Shown here one piece after another: positions 1 through 11,344 of a DNA stretch of 26,697 nucleotides (within the stretch, counting starts at the first letter, position 1; each line of letters starts with the position of its first letter). A program made the position numbers and the translations under genes. Below the pieces are notes generated by a model. That model saw only the letters and a program-made list of their open reading frames with translations. It was not told where the DNA came from and did no database searches. The stretch spans positions 109,610 to 136,306 of the forward strand of contig JAMYWO010000044.1 of assembly GCA_024220525.1 (NCBI GenBank). The letters are read 5' to 3'. Source of the stretch: Cochliopodium minus. Lineage: Eukaryota; Discosea; Himatismenida; Cochliopodiidae.

Positions 1-231
1 TCATATCTGATTCTCAAGGTTAGCAAAAAAAAGAAAAAAAAAGGTGTTAAAAAATAATAAAAAATACAATAAAAATGAAATTATTTAAAAAAATTTTTTT
101 TAAAAAAAAATTATTAATAATGGAACCTTAATTTATGAAAAAAAAAAAAATTACAAAAAAATGTAACAAATTTAAAAAAAAAATGTAACAAAAAAATTCT
201 TTAAACGGGAAAAATATTTCTAAAATATTAC

Positions 232-3004
232 TCTTTTTATCTTTGGATTTTTCTTTGACAGGAGGAGTGTTCTTTTCTTTTTCCACGACGTTAGATTTGA
301 CAGAAGGAACAACCATGGAACAAGTCTTAGAAAGGGAGTAGATTTGATAGTAACAAGGATCGTGTTTGTTGAGGAAGTTTCCGACGACGGAATTATCGGA
401 AGTATTGAGGAAATAGAATTTGACTGGAACGTTTTTGAAGAGCTCAGGGTTGATTTGGTCGATCACGCAGTAGCCTGTCACCAAGTTGTGTAAGTCCGCA
501 TCACCTCCGATGATCACAATTTGAAGTGGGTGAATGTCTCCCATTTTCTCGCTGATTAAAAAAAAAAAAATTTTTGATTGAAATAAATTCCAAATAAAAA
601 AAAAATAAAAAATAAAAAGTTTTTGAAAAAATAATTAACAAAAATTTTTTTTTTTTGTTTTGATTACTCTTGGACATATTTTTGATGCATAAGAATAATT
701 TCTTCGAATTGTTTGGTGGAAGCCCTACGTGGAAATTTAGTCTTAGAAGCTCTGCCAACTAGTTGGTTGTTGAAAGAAGTGGATAGAGTTTGAATGTCAA
801 TATTTAAACTGAAGAAAACAAAAAATAAAAATTTTAAAAAAAAATAAAAAAATAAAAAAAAATAAAATTAAAAAAAATAAAAATAAAAAATAATGTTCAG
901 AGTGATTACAATGTGTTAGTAAGAGGTTTGAATTTCGGTTTCCCATTTTCATTTAAGATTTTTTCAGTTGTTTTAGATATTAGATCGGATAACTCCATAA
1001 ATTTACTGACTAAATATTCGTGGACTTTATTTGAATCCCTAGAGAGAAAAGAGAAAATTAATTTAAATGAAAAGATAGAAAAAATGGATTAGGTAAGAAT
1101 GAAAAAAAAAACTTTATGTTGGTTTTTAGGTACCTCATAACGACAGTGTGATCCAAATACTGGATGGCTTGCAAATAAAGTTTGTAAAGGTCACTGTTGT
1201 TGAGGTACTCGAGCATAAGAGCGGAAGGGTCCAAATCGAGCAAGTTCTCAAAGACATAGGAGAGAAAGATCTGGCGGACCTGTCCGAGCGAAGGGATGTT
1301 GTTTCCCCTAAAGTTGATCATGTCCTCAAACTTTTTGGAACTTTCATCTAGGAGGACGTAGCACCTCATAGACTTGTTGGAATCTAGTTGTGTGTTGAGG
1401 TGAGGGTACATCCTTGTTAGTTGCTGTCTCAGTGATATCCCCGGCGAGTGCATTTCTAGACCTAGTTGTTTGAGCATCTCCTTGGTGAGTTCTCCGAAGG
1501 GAAGCGGCCATAAATAATATGATTTAATTATTTTTTGAGTGAATCCGTTTTCCTTTTTGGATAGGGCTATTGGCGACTACAAATGTGAGAAGAAAATTTT
1601 AACATTAGGGAATGTTTTAAATTGTAAAAAGTAAGAAAGATTAATTATCAATGGGACGATACAAGTCATCATTTCAAATATATATTATATATTGTCACAA
1701 AAAAACAATATATAATTTTCTTTGGAAATTTATATGCCCGAGGTATTAACTAAAATTATCATTTATATGTTTATTTTGGTTGAAAAAATTTACTGATGCC
1801 AATAATCTTTTCAATGATCTTGACATTATCACCAATTTGGTTTCAGTTATCATTGGATCTCTCAAATTGAATAAGATATTATCGAAGATTTTCTTATTGT
1901 TAATTCTATTTTTGATGCAGTAAAAGATGTAGGGATTTGTGATTCCAATAGGCACTATATTTTTTTCAACAAAAAAAATTAATTTTTTTTCAAAAGATCA
2001 ATAATTTATGAATTATAAATTCAAATCAAAATTTAGAATTTGTGACAAAAGTGCCTTTTAATAAAGTTTAATTATGCAAAAATCACAGAATATAAATAGA
2101 TAGGAATTAAATAGGAGGTTAAATAGAAGATATGAGTTGATATAATAAATATATTTTCTTAAAATTGACTTTAAAAAATTTTAATTTTTTTTTACAACTA
2201 ATTGATTCCTTCTCTTTTGTATCCATATAATTAGGATCCATTGTCGAGATTTTTTCTATAAGATTCTCCAATTCACTTCCTTTGATCTGCTCTCCGTCAT
2301 GATGAATTCTATGTTGAATTAATGAAAGGATCTGTATATAATTTGTTTTGATGGAAAATGATTGTTAATATTATTATTTTTGCTATAAATATGAAGAGGA
2401 TGAAAAAATTATAAATTATAATTTTTTTTTATTGCATTTTTATAACGTTATAAAAATATAAAAATTATTTTTATTGAATTAGTGCTGATACTTTCCTCTT
2501 CACCCACTGGATTTTTCTTTAATTTCATTTGTACGAAGGTTTTATCCAATAGAGTCCATTTCAATAATGCCACCCTCAATATGGGGCATTTGACATCAAA
2601 ATCATAGAATAGGATAATGTAATATAATGTAAACAAAATTTCTTGTTGAAGTTGTTGCTTTTTTTCTGAGAGAAATAAAATTATTTTGATACCATTAAAT
2701 ATAGTGAGAGAGAGATTTTTTTCTTACTTGATATGTCTTGTTTGATTGGTGTATTGAACATTGTGTTATCTCCATTTGAAAGTCGAAGTACAAATGTTTC
2801 CAATTTGGCAAACTTATCTTCTCCCGTCAATATCGAAAGATATTTGGTTATTAATATCGTTAGATTATAGGAGGCTATTGTCATGTCATTCAATGATTCC
2901 CAAAATTCAAAATATTCTTGCTCAAATTTGACATTATTATCGAATTGTTCATAAAATTGGCATAAATTCAATAATACTGTCAATGCTTGGTCATTCTTGC
3001 TCAT
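232..3004 (-). CDS. PI3K class IB adaptor (p101/p84, PIK3R5/6)-like protein, 3' end off window
   Basis: Eight exons read continuously in phase on the minus strand: 2728-3004, 2508-2665, 2196-2331, 1794-1954, 1134-1576, 910-1038, 668-808, 232-551 (about 588 residues so far). Start chosen: ATG at 3004, MSKNDQALTVLL. The match rests on two blocks recalled from vertebrate p101/p84. Around residues 262-300, YYLWPLPFGELTKEML is followed by an APGIS-like motif (HSPGISLRQQL); vertebrate p101 has a comparable WPVPYC...APGISYQRLV. Around residues 487-545, PLQIVIIGGDADLHNL is followed by VKFYFLNTSD and HDPCYY; p101 has RVVVFGSDR, LQFFYVPV and LDPWY. In animals these adaptors tether PI3K-gamma to G-beta-gamma and Ras at the membrane. 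The C-terminal G-beta-gamma-binding region should lie left of base 1. The first 240 residues are less similar and could carry exon errors. Head-to-head with the RasGAP gene. Function here is inferred from family only. Confidence 0.7.
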
Positions 3005-3384
3005 TTTTTTTTTTTTGAAAACAATCTTATTTTGAGCCAAACAAATAATTTTATTTTTTTATTTTCAATAAAATTAAATTTTAAAGACTATATAAAATTT
3101 TATGAAGAAAAAATTTTGGGTCTCAATAACCTTCATCCAAACCTCTTCAAATTTGTAATTATTCTTTTCATTTTTAATTAAATTTTGAATTTTCTTCGAT
3201 TTTTGGAATGAACATTTGATATTGAATTTTCATTCAAAACAAATACTTTTAATAATTTGAGTTCATCATTGTTATAAAAAAAAAAAGGAAGGACTTCGAT
3301 ATAAAAAATCAGTTTGAATTAAAAATATAATAAATAAAAAAATAAATTGAAATAGTTTATAGAAGAAAATAAACTTCAATTGTT
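3005..3384. promoter_or_regulatory. Shared upstream region between two divergent genes
   Basis: These 380 bases separate the start codons of the PI3K adaptor (-) and the RasGAP (+), so promoters for both should lie here. The sequence is A/T-rich with homopolymer runs, and I see no distinct motif. A short plus-strand open stretch at 3064-3156 ends in GTAATT like a splice donor. It cannot join the RasGAP in frame, because TAA at 3370-3372 closes that frame just before the ATG and no AG lies between. I treat the stretch as chance. Confidence 0.4.
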
Positions 3385-6300
3385 ATGATTATTACAAAAG
3401 AAAAGATAATAGATTATCTATCTTCCAATGCATCCAGGTACCATAATCTATAAATTTCCAAATATAAAATTTTTACATTTCATCAAAGCATATTGAACCA
3501 TTTGGGCATTGCAATAAGGAATATAAGACATAGAGAAATATTTTCAACATCATTAATAAAAATATATCCAACGAATCTCCTGATAGGAATATTAAAACAT
3601 CTAATATCCCATGATTTCGAAAAGAATGGAGGAAGTGAATCAATGGGGACAATATTGAGAGAGAATAATCTATGTGCCAAATTAATATCTTTATTTAACA
3701 ATATCCAGTGCATTCATTTGACATATATAATTCAAAAAAAAATATAAAATAACATAAAATACACTTTTAAAACATTATATTTAATTAACCACAACAAAGA
3801 ACAATATTAATTTCCTTAACTTTTGTAATATACAAAAGATCTCTTTAGATTACATCAAGGATCTGTTTGGAGATTTTTTCACTACCCAAATTCTGGACGA
3901 AGAGGATTCAATGTGACTTTATTTTTTTTATTTTTTCGAAAATGGAAAATATTCAAATTTATTTTTTTATTTGCCAAAAAAAGTACAAAGGGGTTAGATA
4001 GAGCATCATTATTATTCAACAAAATGATTGATTTAGAGTTACCCAAAGAGCTGAAATATCTCACCTATTACACATATAATTTATCCACCCAATATTTCAA
4101 ATCAGGCAGCTATGAATTGGCTTCCACTATTGTGATATTGAGATTATTGCATCCTGCATTGTTAAATCCAAATGAATATTCATTATTGCAAGAAAATAAG
4201 GAGATTCAATCAAAAACATTCAACAAATTGATTTTTTTGGCGAAATTGTTTCAGAATCTCGCCACTGAGGGATATGGGGAGGATAATAACTCTGAGGAGG
4301 CGATATGGAAGAAAGAAAATAAACAGAAATTCGATATCTACTTTAGGAATATCTGTATATATGAAAATGATGGTAATAAAAAATGATCTCATTTTAATAA
4401 AATAAAAATATAAAATATAAAATATTTTAAAAAAAAAAATCCACAATAAAATTTATTTAAAATCATGGATATACTCTTTCAATCCATTTTTTAATGCTCA
4501 TTTTTTTGTAAACGCTCTTTTAGAAAATCCCTTCCAGGAATACACATTGGAAGAGGAGGGAGTTTGCAAAATAGAAAACTATGATCCAGAAGACTTAGAT
4601 AAAATATACGAAGTGTTGTACAAATATAAGGATCAAATTACCGAAATAATCGAAAATAAAGCTTTAACAGAGGAAATAGCTTCCAAGTTACAAGTTCTGG
4701 TAAAAAAAAAATGAACTGAAAATGATTTTAATAATTTTATTAATTTAATAATTTTATTAAAATTAATTTTTAATTTATTTTCATTATAATCACTTCATTT
4801 TATTTGTTTTAAATTGGTTTTTTTTTTTCCCAAACATTGTTCTAGATGGACATCCTCAATACAGTAGGAGAACCAACAACCAAACACTTGGACGTCTTCA
4901 ACACGAGCGAGCAAGAAACCCAAAGGACAAGAAAAGCAACGACAACCACCTCAAGAGAAAGGCTGGGAACGCACTTCAAATTGTTGTTAACGAATGTTCT
5001 CGAAAACAATAACCCAAAGAAAACTCTCTTCGAAAACGAAGTTAAGAGTCTTTCGCAAAAATTCACTTCCGCAAGCGAAAAAACCATCCAGTACATCCAA
5101 TGCATCAAAAACTTGTCTATCTTGATCAGCCATAAGAAGTTTGGCGTGCCTTACCAGAAGACCAATTTGGACAAGTCCAACTCTTCCAAGAAGTCGAAGG
5201 AAAGGCTCTATTGTCACAGTGATGTCATTTCTTGGCTTGTCAATAATTTACAGGTTAACAGCGTCACTGCCGAGAAATATCTCGAAAAGTTGCACGTAAA
5301 AAAATTTTTTTTTTACATTTTTTTTTTTGCATTTTTGAAAAATTTTTAAATTTTTGTTAAACTCTTTTTTAAATTTCATCAAAAACAAATTTTCTTTGAT
5401 TATTTTTCTTCAAATTATTTTAACATCCCTTTGAATGTTAGGTTCTGTCCCTCCTCTTGAACAAAGAACTCGAAGAAAACCCCAACGAAAAGTTCTACGT
5501 GCCCAACATGGCCTCCATCAAAAAGCTCATCGAGCTCAACAAAACCAAGACCATCACCTCCAACAAGTACAACAACAACACGAACAATAATAACACGAAC
5601 ACCACCAATACAAGCAACAACACGAACAACAGCACCACAACAAAAATAAAATTTTCTTTGCCAACAGACAACGCGACATCTAATGATAACCAAACTTTGT
5701 CTCAGTCGATCAATTCCAATGAGATTTTGATTAATGAGCCCAAGTCTCCCCTTTTCACTCGTTCTTCTAGCTTCTCCGCTTTCAGCAACTCCGTCTTGAA
5801 GCCCAAGCAGAGTTCGCAGCTGTGTTCTGGTTCTTCCCTGGAGAAGCTCAACGGCTTGGGGTTCTTCGACCTCGATGACTTTTCTCAGCCCGACCCTCAA
5901 ATCAAACAAACTGTAAACTTTTTTTTTTTTTCATTTTTTATCATTTTTTTATCATTTTTTTTTAAATTTTTTTTTCATTTTTTTTCATCATTTTTTTTAT
6001 CATTTTTTTTATCATTTTTTTTTAAATTTTTTACGATTTAAAAGTTTTAAAACTTTCTTTAATCATTTATCTAAAATTTTTAAACTACATTTAATATTTT
6101 GTAATAATTTTTTCATCATCACAATTTCTTCTTTGTTTTTTTAATTTTAATTTTTTTTAAATTAAATTAGTAACTTTTAATATTTTTTTTTCTCACAAAT
6201 AATTTGAAAAATATTTTTCAAAATTTGTTAGTTGAGCGAAATCATAGAAAAAATGAAGGAAAAAGAAAAGGGAGTGGAAATGGACACCTTGCACCAAAAC

Positions 6301-7607
6301 ACCTTCGCGTCAGAAGAAGCACTCAACTGGTTAACGAAGGAGCTCGAAATAGACGATCTGAAAGCTTCCAAAATTCTTTTGGGGATGATCAAGACTTCCC
6401 TCATCGAAGCCAAAAACATTTTTGGCTTGCACAAAAGAATCGCTAAGAAAGTTTCTTTGACAGACAATGTCAAGTCGAAAAACATTGAGAATTCTGGTGA
6501 GACCAATTCTGATAGGCTTCCTGAAAAGTCTCCTTTGAATTCTTTGGGGAGATCTCTTGAGAAAGTCACTGTAACAAAAATTTTTTGTTTTGTTTTGTTT
6601 TGTTGTTTTTTTTTTTTCATTCTTCCCCATATAATTATACCAAATTGGACAGTGTTTTTCATTGTAGATTTATTCTTTAAAAATTTTATTCTTTTTTTTT
6701 TTCTGAATTTTTTGGTGTTAGATTGATATTTCATTCATTTTATTTTTAAATTATTTTCATTAAAAATATATTTTTAAAAAAATTCATAATATAAAAATTA
6801 TTGAAATAAATGTTTATTTTTTACTATCTATTATTTTTTTGTTTTTTTTTTTTAATTTTTTTACTTTTTTTTTGTTTTTCATAAATTTTTAATCACCTCG
6901 AGAAGAAAACAGATTCAAAGCATGAAAAAATTAATAGTCTTGGAGTGGAAAAGCCTTCGGAGAGAATCAACATTTCACGTAAATTCTCCGATTCCCAGTT
7001 CATCACAAAGAAGAAGGTGTCTCACCGAAGAGAAAGCTCGGGTGGCAAAATTAATTCTCCGCTAGAAACTTTTTCTTCTCGATCCTCCACTTTGAGAAAC
7101 AAGAAAAACTCCACAGATGGCATTGAGTTTTTGAAGAAAAACAGTCCTGGTGAAACTCCTGGTTTGTTAGACAAACTTTTTGGTGACGAGAACAATAAAC
7201 CCGCCAAAAAAATTTCTAAGAAAATCAAAAGGGAGGATATCCTCAAAACTTTTCCTAAACTCCTTGTCTTCTCTGAAAAAAAAAAAAAACAACCCAAAAA
7301 GTTTGATCTCGACTTGATGGATAGGAGGGTTTTGAGTTCTAGTACTAGTTCCATTTTGATCAATCGCAAAGATCTTCTGGAGAAAGAAGACGATACCATT
7401 TTTTCGATGGAGATGTCCCACTCTTTGAAGGAGAGCGAGCTTGGCAGTTCCACTAGTCGTGTCACTTTTACCAACGAAAAAAAGTTTTCCATCCAGGATG
7501 AATTCACTACTGATAGTCCTAGGAGTTGGATCCCCGCCAAAATCAACAAAAATCTAAAGAAGAATGAGATCAGTAAGGTCTACAAGAACAATCAGCAAAA
7601 TATTTAG
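3385..7607 (+). CDS. Ras GTPase-activating protein with two DEP-like domains
   Basis: Nine exons: 3385-3437, 3489-3707, 3849-3912, 3991-4372, 4524-4699, 4846-5295, 5442-5912, 6232-6570, 6903-7607; all phases agree, 952 residues. The RasGAP domain spans roughly residues 20-240. TILRENNLCAKL (about 72-83) matches the family's arginine-finger segment (LFRGNSLATK), with Arg75 as the likely finger. VILRLLHPALLNP (about 161-173) matches the FLRFINPAIVSP core. After it, LMDILNTVGEP resembles the tail of RASA-type GAPs. Two winged-helix DEP-like segments follow, near residues 420-460 (HSDVISWLVNNLQ) and 628-665 (FASEEALNWLTKELEI); DEP domains usually bring signalling proteins to membranes. An Asn-rich linker lies at about 488-515, and the Ser/Lys-rich tail looks disordered. 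The role is to switch off Ras-type GTPases. Exon 3 is the weak point: its phase-consistent frame looks less protein-like than an alternative frame. Ends in TAG. Confidence 0.87.
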
Positions 7608-7794
7608 CTCGATTTTTCTTTACACATTTCAAAAAAAAAGTATTTTTTGCACAAAAGAAAAAAAAAAAGGTATTTTTTTTTTGTGTATTTTTTGTTTTTG
7701 TAAAACACAAACTTTTTATTAATTTTTAATAAAATTTTTTTTTTTAATTTTTTTTTTTTTTCATACAATATTTTTTTATAAATTTATATCTATC

Positions 7795-9390
7795 TCATTT
7801 TTTCATGGAATCGTTGGGAGAGTTCTCAGAACTCTCAGTGACATACAAAGTTTTATCTAACAACAAAATATTTTCTCTTTTCTCGAAATGATCAATGATG
7901 GCAAGTCCAAAAGCATCTCCCTATCAAATTAATTGAAAAAAATATTTTATTTTACTGTAAAAACATAATACCAAAACGTTTCCCACTGTTCTAATTCTAT
8001 CTAACAACCAGTCCACAGACAACAAAAGGCCAATTGACTCCAAAGGGAGTTCTATGGCATTCAAAACTAAAGTCAAAGTTAAAAAACCGGCTAAATAAAA
8101 TAAAAATAAAATTAATTTTAATCAAATTAAATAAATTTATTACACTCAGGAAGTCCAAAAGATCCTATTGCTGTCAGAGAAGAAGTGATGATTACCATAA
8201 ATATTTTTCCGAAACTAAGTTGAACTCCAGCAACCTGAGCAACGAAAACAGCAGCAACACCTACAAATTTAATAAACATTAATTAAATATTAAAAATTAA
8301 AAGTTAAAATAAAATAATTGAAATATTAAATTTAAATTAAAAATTAAAATACAAAATAATTGAAAAATTAAATTAAAATAATTCTTAAAAGATACCTTCG
8401 TAAAGGGCTGCTCCATTCATGTTAAAGTGGCTGCCCAGTGGTAATATAAAATGGGCCGAGTTGCTGGACATTTTGTTGTACTGGATGGAGTTTTGTATGA
8501 TAGAGGGCAGTGTGGCAGCCGAAGAGGAAGTGCCTTTTGTCCAAAAATGAAATTAATTAAAATGAAAGTTATTAAAAAAGAAAAAAAAAATTATCAAAAA
8601 AAAAAAATTTAAATTAAAAAATAAAAATAAAAAATACAAATTAAAAAAATAAATTAAAAAAATTGTTAAAAAAATTAATCATGATTATTACCAAAAGCAG
8701 TGATCAAGGAGGGCAAGATGCCACGTATGATTTTATACGGATTTCTGCGAACAAGAGAAAAGTAGATGAGAGGGAGCACGACGAGGGAATGTACGATCAA
8801 CCCAACCAAAACCGTCAAAATGAAAAAAAAAAGTTGCAAAAAGTTGTCATAAAGATTTTTGGTAGTTGAAATTCTTCCTAAAGAAATAATATTATTTTTA
8901 TTTAATTCTTTTTTTTTTTTAATTTTTAAATTCTCCTTTCATTTGATTTTTATTAAAATTAAAATTTTTTGATCATTTTTTATTTTTTATTTATTTTTTA
9001 TTTTTTAATTTTTGATCATTTTTTTTTTATCATTATTTTTTTAAAAATTAAATCAAAATTTATTTTTTTGGTCATTTTTTTATTTTATTTTTATTTTTTT
9101 ATTTTATTTTTATTTTTTTAATATTATTTTTTTATTTTGATTTTTGATTTATTTTATTTTTTAATTTATTTTTTATTCATTTTTTTATTTTTTATTTTTA
9201 TTTTTTTATTTTTTATTCATTTATTTATTTATTTTTTTGTATTTTTTGTTTTTTTAAATGTTATTTTTTAGATACCTATTATGAGGGACATGATGCCAAT
9301 AGGAGCGAATAGGAGCAAAACGTCCAAAAAATACATGAGACCATCATGAAACGTTTGAAACAAACTTAGCAATGGTTTCCCCCTCTTCAC
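7795..9390 (-). CDS. SLC1-family dicarboxylate/glutamate:cation symporter, N-terminus missing
   Basis: Six in-phase exons on the minus strand: 9276-9390 (upstream part interrupted), 8692-8877, 8396-8533, 8144-8260, 7972-8090, 7795-7920 with TGA stop; about 267 residues. The order of motifs is that of the SLC1/DAACS fold: [31 protein letters not shown], the serine-rich hairpin [11 protein letters not shown], then [13 protein letters not shown] in place of the usual [37 protein letters not shown], and [20 protein letters not shown]. These carry the transmembrane 7 substrate/sodium site (NMNG, where most members have NMDG), the HP1 and HP2 hairpins, and the DWLLDR...NVLGD segment of TM8. It should be a plasma- or organelle-membrane carrier for acidic or small neutral amino acids. 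Upstream of [10 protein letters not shown] the coding sequence runs into bacterial gyrB, so TM1 to about TM4 are absent. The 399-base intron 8878-9275 is A/T simple sequence. Confidence 0.85.
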
Positions 9391-9935
9391 CCTGATGGAT
9401 CATGCTCAGTAGAAGATAACGGGCGGGGTATACCAACTGATATTCACCCAACTGAGGGCATTTCGGGCGCAGAAGTTGTCTTTACCAAACTCCATGCTGG
9501 CGGCAAATTTGACAAAGAAACGTATAAATTTTCTGGTGGTCTACATGGCGTTGGTGCATCCGTTGTTAATGCACTGTCAGAGTGGCTTAAGGTTTTTATC
9601 TTTAAACAAGGAAAGACCTATACTCAAAGCTACGAGCGTGGCAAGCCGCTGGACAAGCTTCACATTGCGGGTGATACAACCAAGCGCGGGACCTTAGTGC
9701 GTTTTAAGCCAGATGCTGAGATTTTTACCGAGACGACCGATTTTAATTTTGATATTCTTTCAGCTCGGCTTCGTGAGCTTGCCTTCCTCAATAAGGGACT
9801 TCACATCAGCATTCTTGACGAAAGAACGAACAAGAGCCATGACTTCTTCTTTGAAGGAGGCATCATCTCATTTGTTGAGCAGGTCAATAGCAAAAAAACG
9901 GTTCTTTTCCCTCAAGTTATCTACTGCCACCGCCA
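9391..9935 (+). pseudogene. gyrB: Fragment of bacterial DNA gyrase subunit B, inside the SLC1 gene
   Basis: One intron-free frame of about 181 codons reads as the GHKL ATPase and start of the transducer domain of Gyr[19 protein letters not shown] carries the Bergerat motif DxGx[17 protein letters not shown] follows, then [19 protein letters not shown] with the GxxGxG ATP lid, and [19 protein letters not shown] near the end. It lacks the first 60 or so residues and everything after the transducer start. Base composition is clearly richer in G and C than the surrounding introns, with bacterial codon use. It lies antisense to the SLC1 gene, starts inside an SLC1 exon, and stops next to the single n at 9936. 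The sequence suits an alphaproteobacterium, perhaps an intracellular one, but I cannot place it firmly. Assembly chimera is more likely than a true transfer. Confidence 0.92.
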
Positions 9936-9936
9936 N
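9936..9936. other. Single-n scaffold join
   Basis: One ambiguous base sits where the gyrB frame stops matching its family (CHRXN). Lone n's are used by some scaffolders to mark contigs joined with an estimated negative gap. A second lone n at 17326 is set the same way. I read this as a contig border. Confidence 0.7.
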
Positions 9937-10229
9937 AACATTATTGTTTTCAGTCAAAGCACACAAGAACCATCCAGCCGAACTTTATTAATGTTTTAAT
10001 TTTAATTTTTATTTATTTTTATTTATTTTTTATTTTTAATCATTTTTTATCATTTTTATTTTTTTTTATTTTTTATTTTTGATTTTTATCCTATTTTATT
10101 GTTAAAAAAATCATTACATTAATTTTTTATTTTCATTTTTCTTTAATTTTATTTTTAATCATATTATTTTCATTTTTAATTAAAAATTATACAAAAATAA
10201 AAAACGTGTATTAAAATTAAATTTTTTAG
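9937..10229. other. Contig start: orphan coding scrap, then A/T simple sequence
   Basis: 9937-9992 is open on the plus strand and reads NIIVFSQSTQEPSSRTLL, followed by GTTTTAA, a possible donor. It resembles the strand after Walker B in the ADCY10 ATPase domain (human IFIIMSLCPF), so it may be an earlier exon of the cyclase piece just downstream. Its phase (2) does not fit the next exon (phase 1 needed), so an exon would have to be missing. The minus strand reads ALTENNNV, which could equally be part of the SLC1 gene. From 9993 to 10220 the sequence is TTTTTATTTT-type simple sequence with no gene. Confidence 0.35.
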
Positions 10230-11193
10230 GAGACAACAACGTTTTGTTTTGGTTTAAAATAGTGGACATGTTGCTTGAAAAGAATGTGATCTACATTGGA
10301 GAAGACAAATGCATCCAAAAACAGCCTCTCCTCCTTCAACAGATCCCCGAACTCATCTCTTCGATTTTTGTTGGGGAAATTGGTAAAAAAAAAAAGTTTA
10401 AAATAATAAAAAATTTGATAAATACAAGAGACTAAAATTTTATTTTATTTGTTTAATTTATTTTTATTTTTATTTTTATTTTTATTTATTTTTAAAGACA
10501 AACTCGAACCTGTTCAGCAAATGATACTCAAAGTTGCGAGTGTTTTCAAGTTTACTTTTTCTCCCAAATTGTTGATTTCCATCTTCCCAATAAGGTAAAA
10601 AAAAAAAAAAAAAAAAAATCATTTTATTTTTGAATTTTTTAATTAGGGATGAAAAAGTTTTGGAAAAAATACAAACAGAATTAGAAATTTTGAAAAAATT
10701 AAATTTGCTTAACGAATCTTTGGGTACCAAAATCTTGGAGAAGTACTATAAAATGCCCAAGTTGTTGCGAAGGGTCGTTTATAATAACATCCTCTTTGAC
10801 CAAAGGAGGGATTTGCATTTGAGCATCGCCAACTATTTCGAAATAAAACATAAAAAACATACAACACCTGACAAATGTTCTGTGGGTTCAGCTTATCAAA
10901 AATTTATTTTGTTGAGGTAATTATTTATTTTTTTTGATTATCTTTTTACAATTTTTTTGATTATCTTTTTTTATATAATCCTTAGATTCCAATACACTAC
11001 GAATATTGTTCCCAGCAGGGAGGTAGTTTTGGTTGTGCTCGGACTCATTAAAGACGCTATGTATTATAATTGCCAAATGGTAACTGCTCGTAGATATTGG
11101 TCAAGAAAAGGTATCCAAATTTTGAGTTGGTTCTCAAATGTTCTAGAAGAGAAAGAGGTAGAGACTTGGACAAAAGATTTTCCCGAAAAATGA
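10230..11193 (+). CDS. ADCY10: Soluble adenylyl cyclase (ADCY10-like), C-terminal piece
   Basis: Four exons: 10230-10382, 10498-10594, 10647-10916, 10986-11193 with TGA stop; phases agree, about 242 residues. DKLEPVQQMILKVASVF plus FSPKLLISIFPIRDEK is the start of the region after the ATPase core, shared with human sAC (QLDSMRLSHQMLVRCAAIIG...LLFEILP). Upstream, FKIVDMLLEKNVIYIGED fits human CEELLKNLEHHEVLVF, and downstream, LLRRVVYNNILFDQRRDLH fits MMQKTAYELWLKDQRKAMH. The protein stops soon after this part, so it lacks the long TPR-like tail of mammalian sAC. No cyclase domain or P-loop precedes it: the upstream part is cut near the contig start at 9937. Such proteins make cAMP and, in studied members, are regulated by bicarbonate and calcium. 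See the separate pieces at 16335 and 24059. Confidence 0.8.
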
Positions 11194-11344
11194 AATTTTA
11201 ATTTAAATATGTCAAATAAATTATGTTGTTATAAAGAATTGATTTTTGTATCAAAATTTTAATCAAAAAAAAACGAAATTTTTCTTAAAAGGATCAAATT
11301 CTAATAATCAAAAAAAAAAACTCAAGAGAGCAAAAAAGGAGAAC

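Noticed and set aside
3064-3156. Possible upstream exon of the RasGAP gene (EEKILGLNNLHPNLFKF then GTAATT)
   Set aside because: The RasGAP frame is closed by TAA at 3370 before its ATG, and no acceptor lies between, so this cannot be spliced in frame.
5415-5909. Minus-strand frame rich in Val/Gly/Arg
   Set aside because: It is the antisense shadow of the Asn-rich RasGAP exon 5442-5912.
8815-8835. Apparent frameshift in an SLC1 exon at a T homopolymer (minus strand)
   Set aside because: An exact count gives ten T's, which keeps the frame open through the whole 186-base exon and matches the family on both sides.
9476-9991. Second plus-strand frames overlapping gyrB
   Set aside because: Only the frame in register with 9391 gives GyrB motifs; the others are out of frame.
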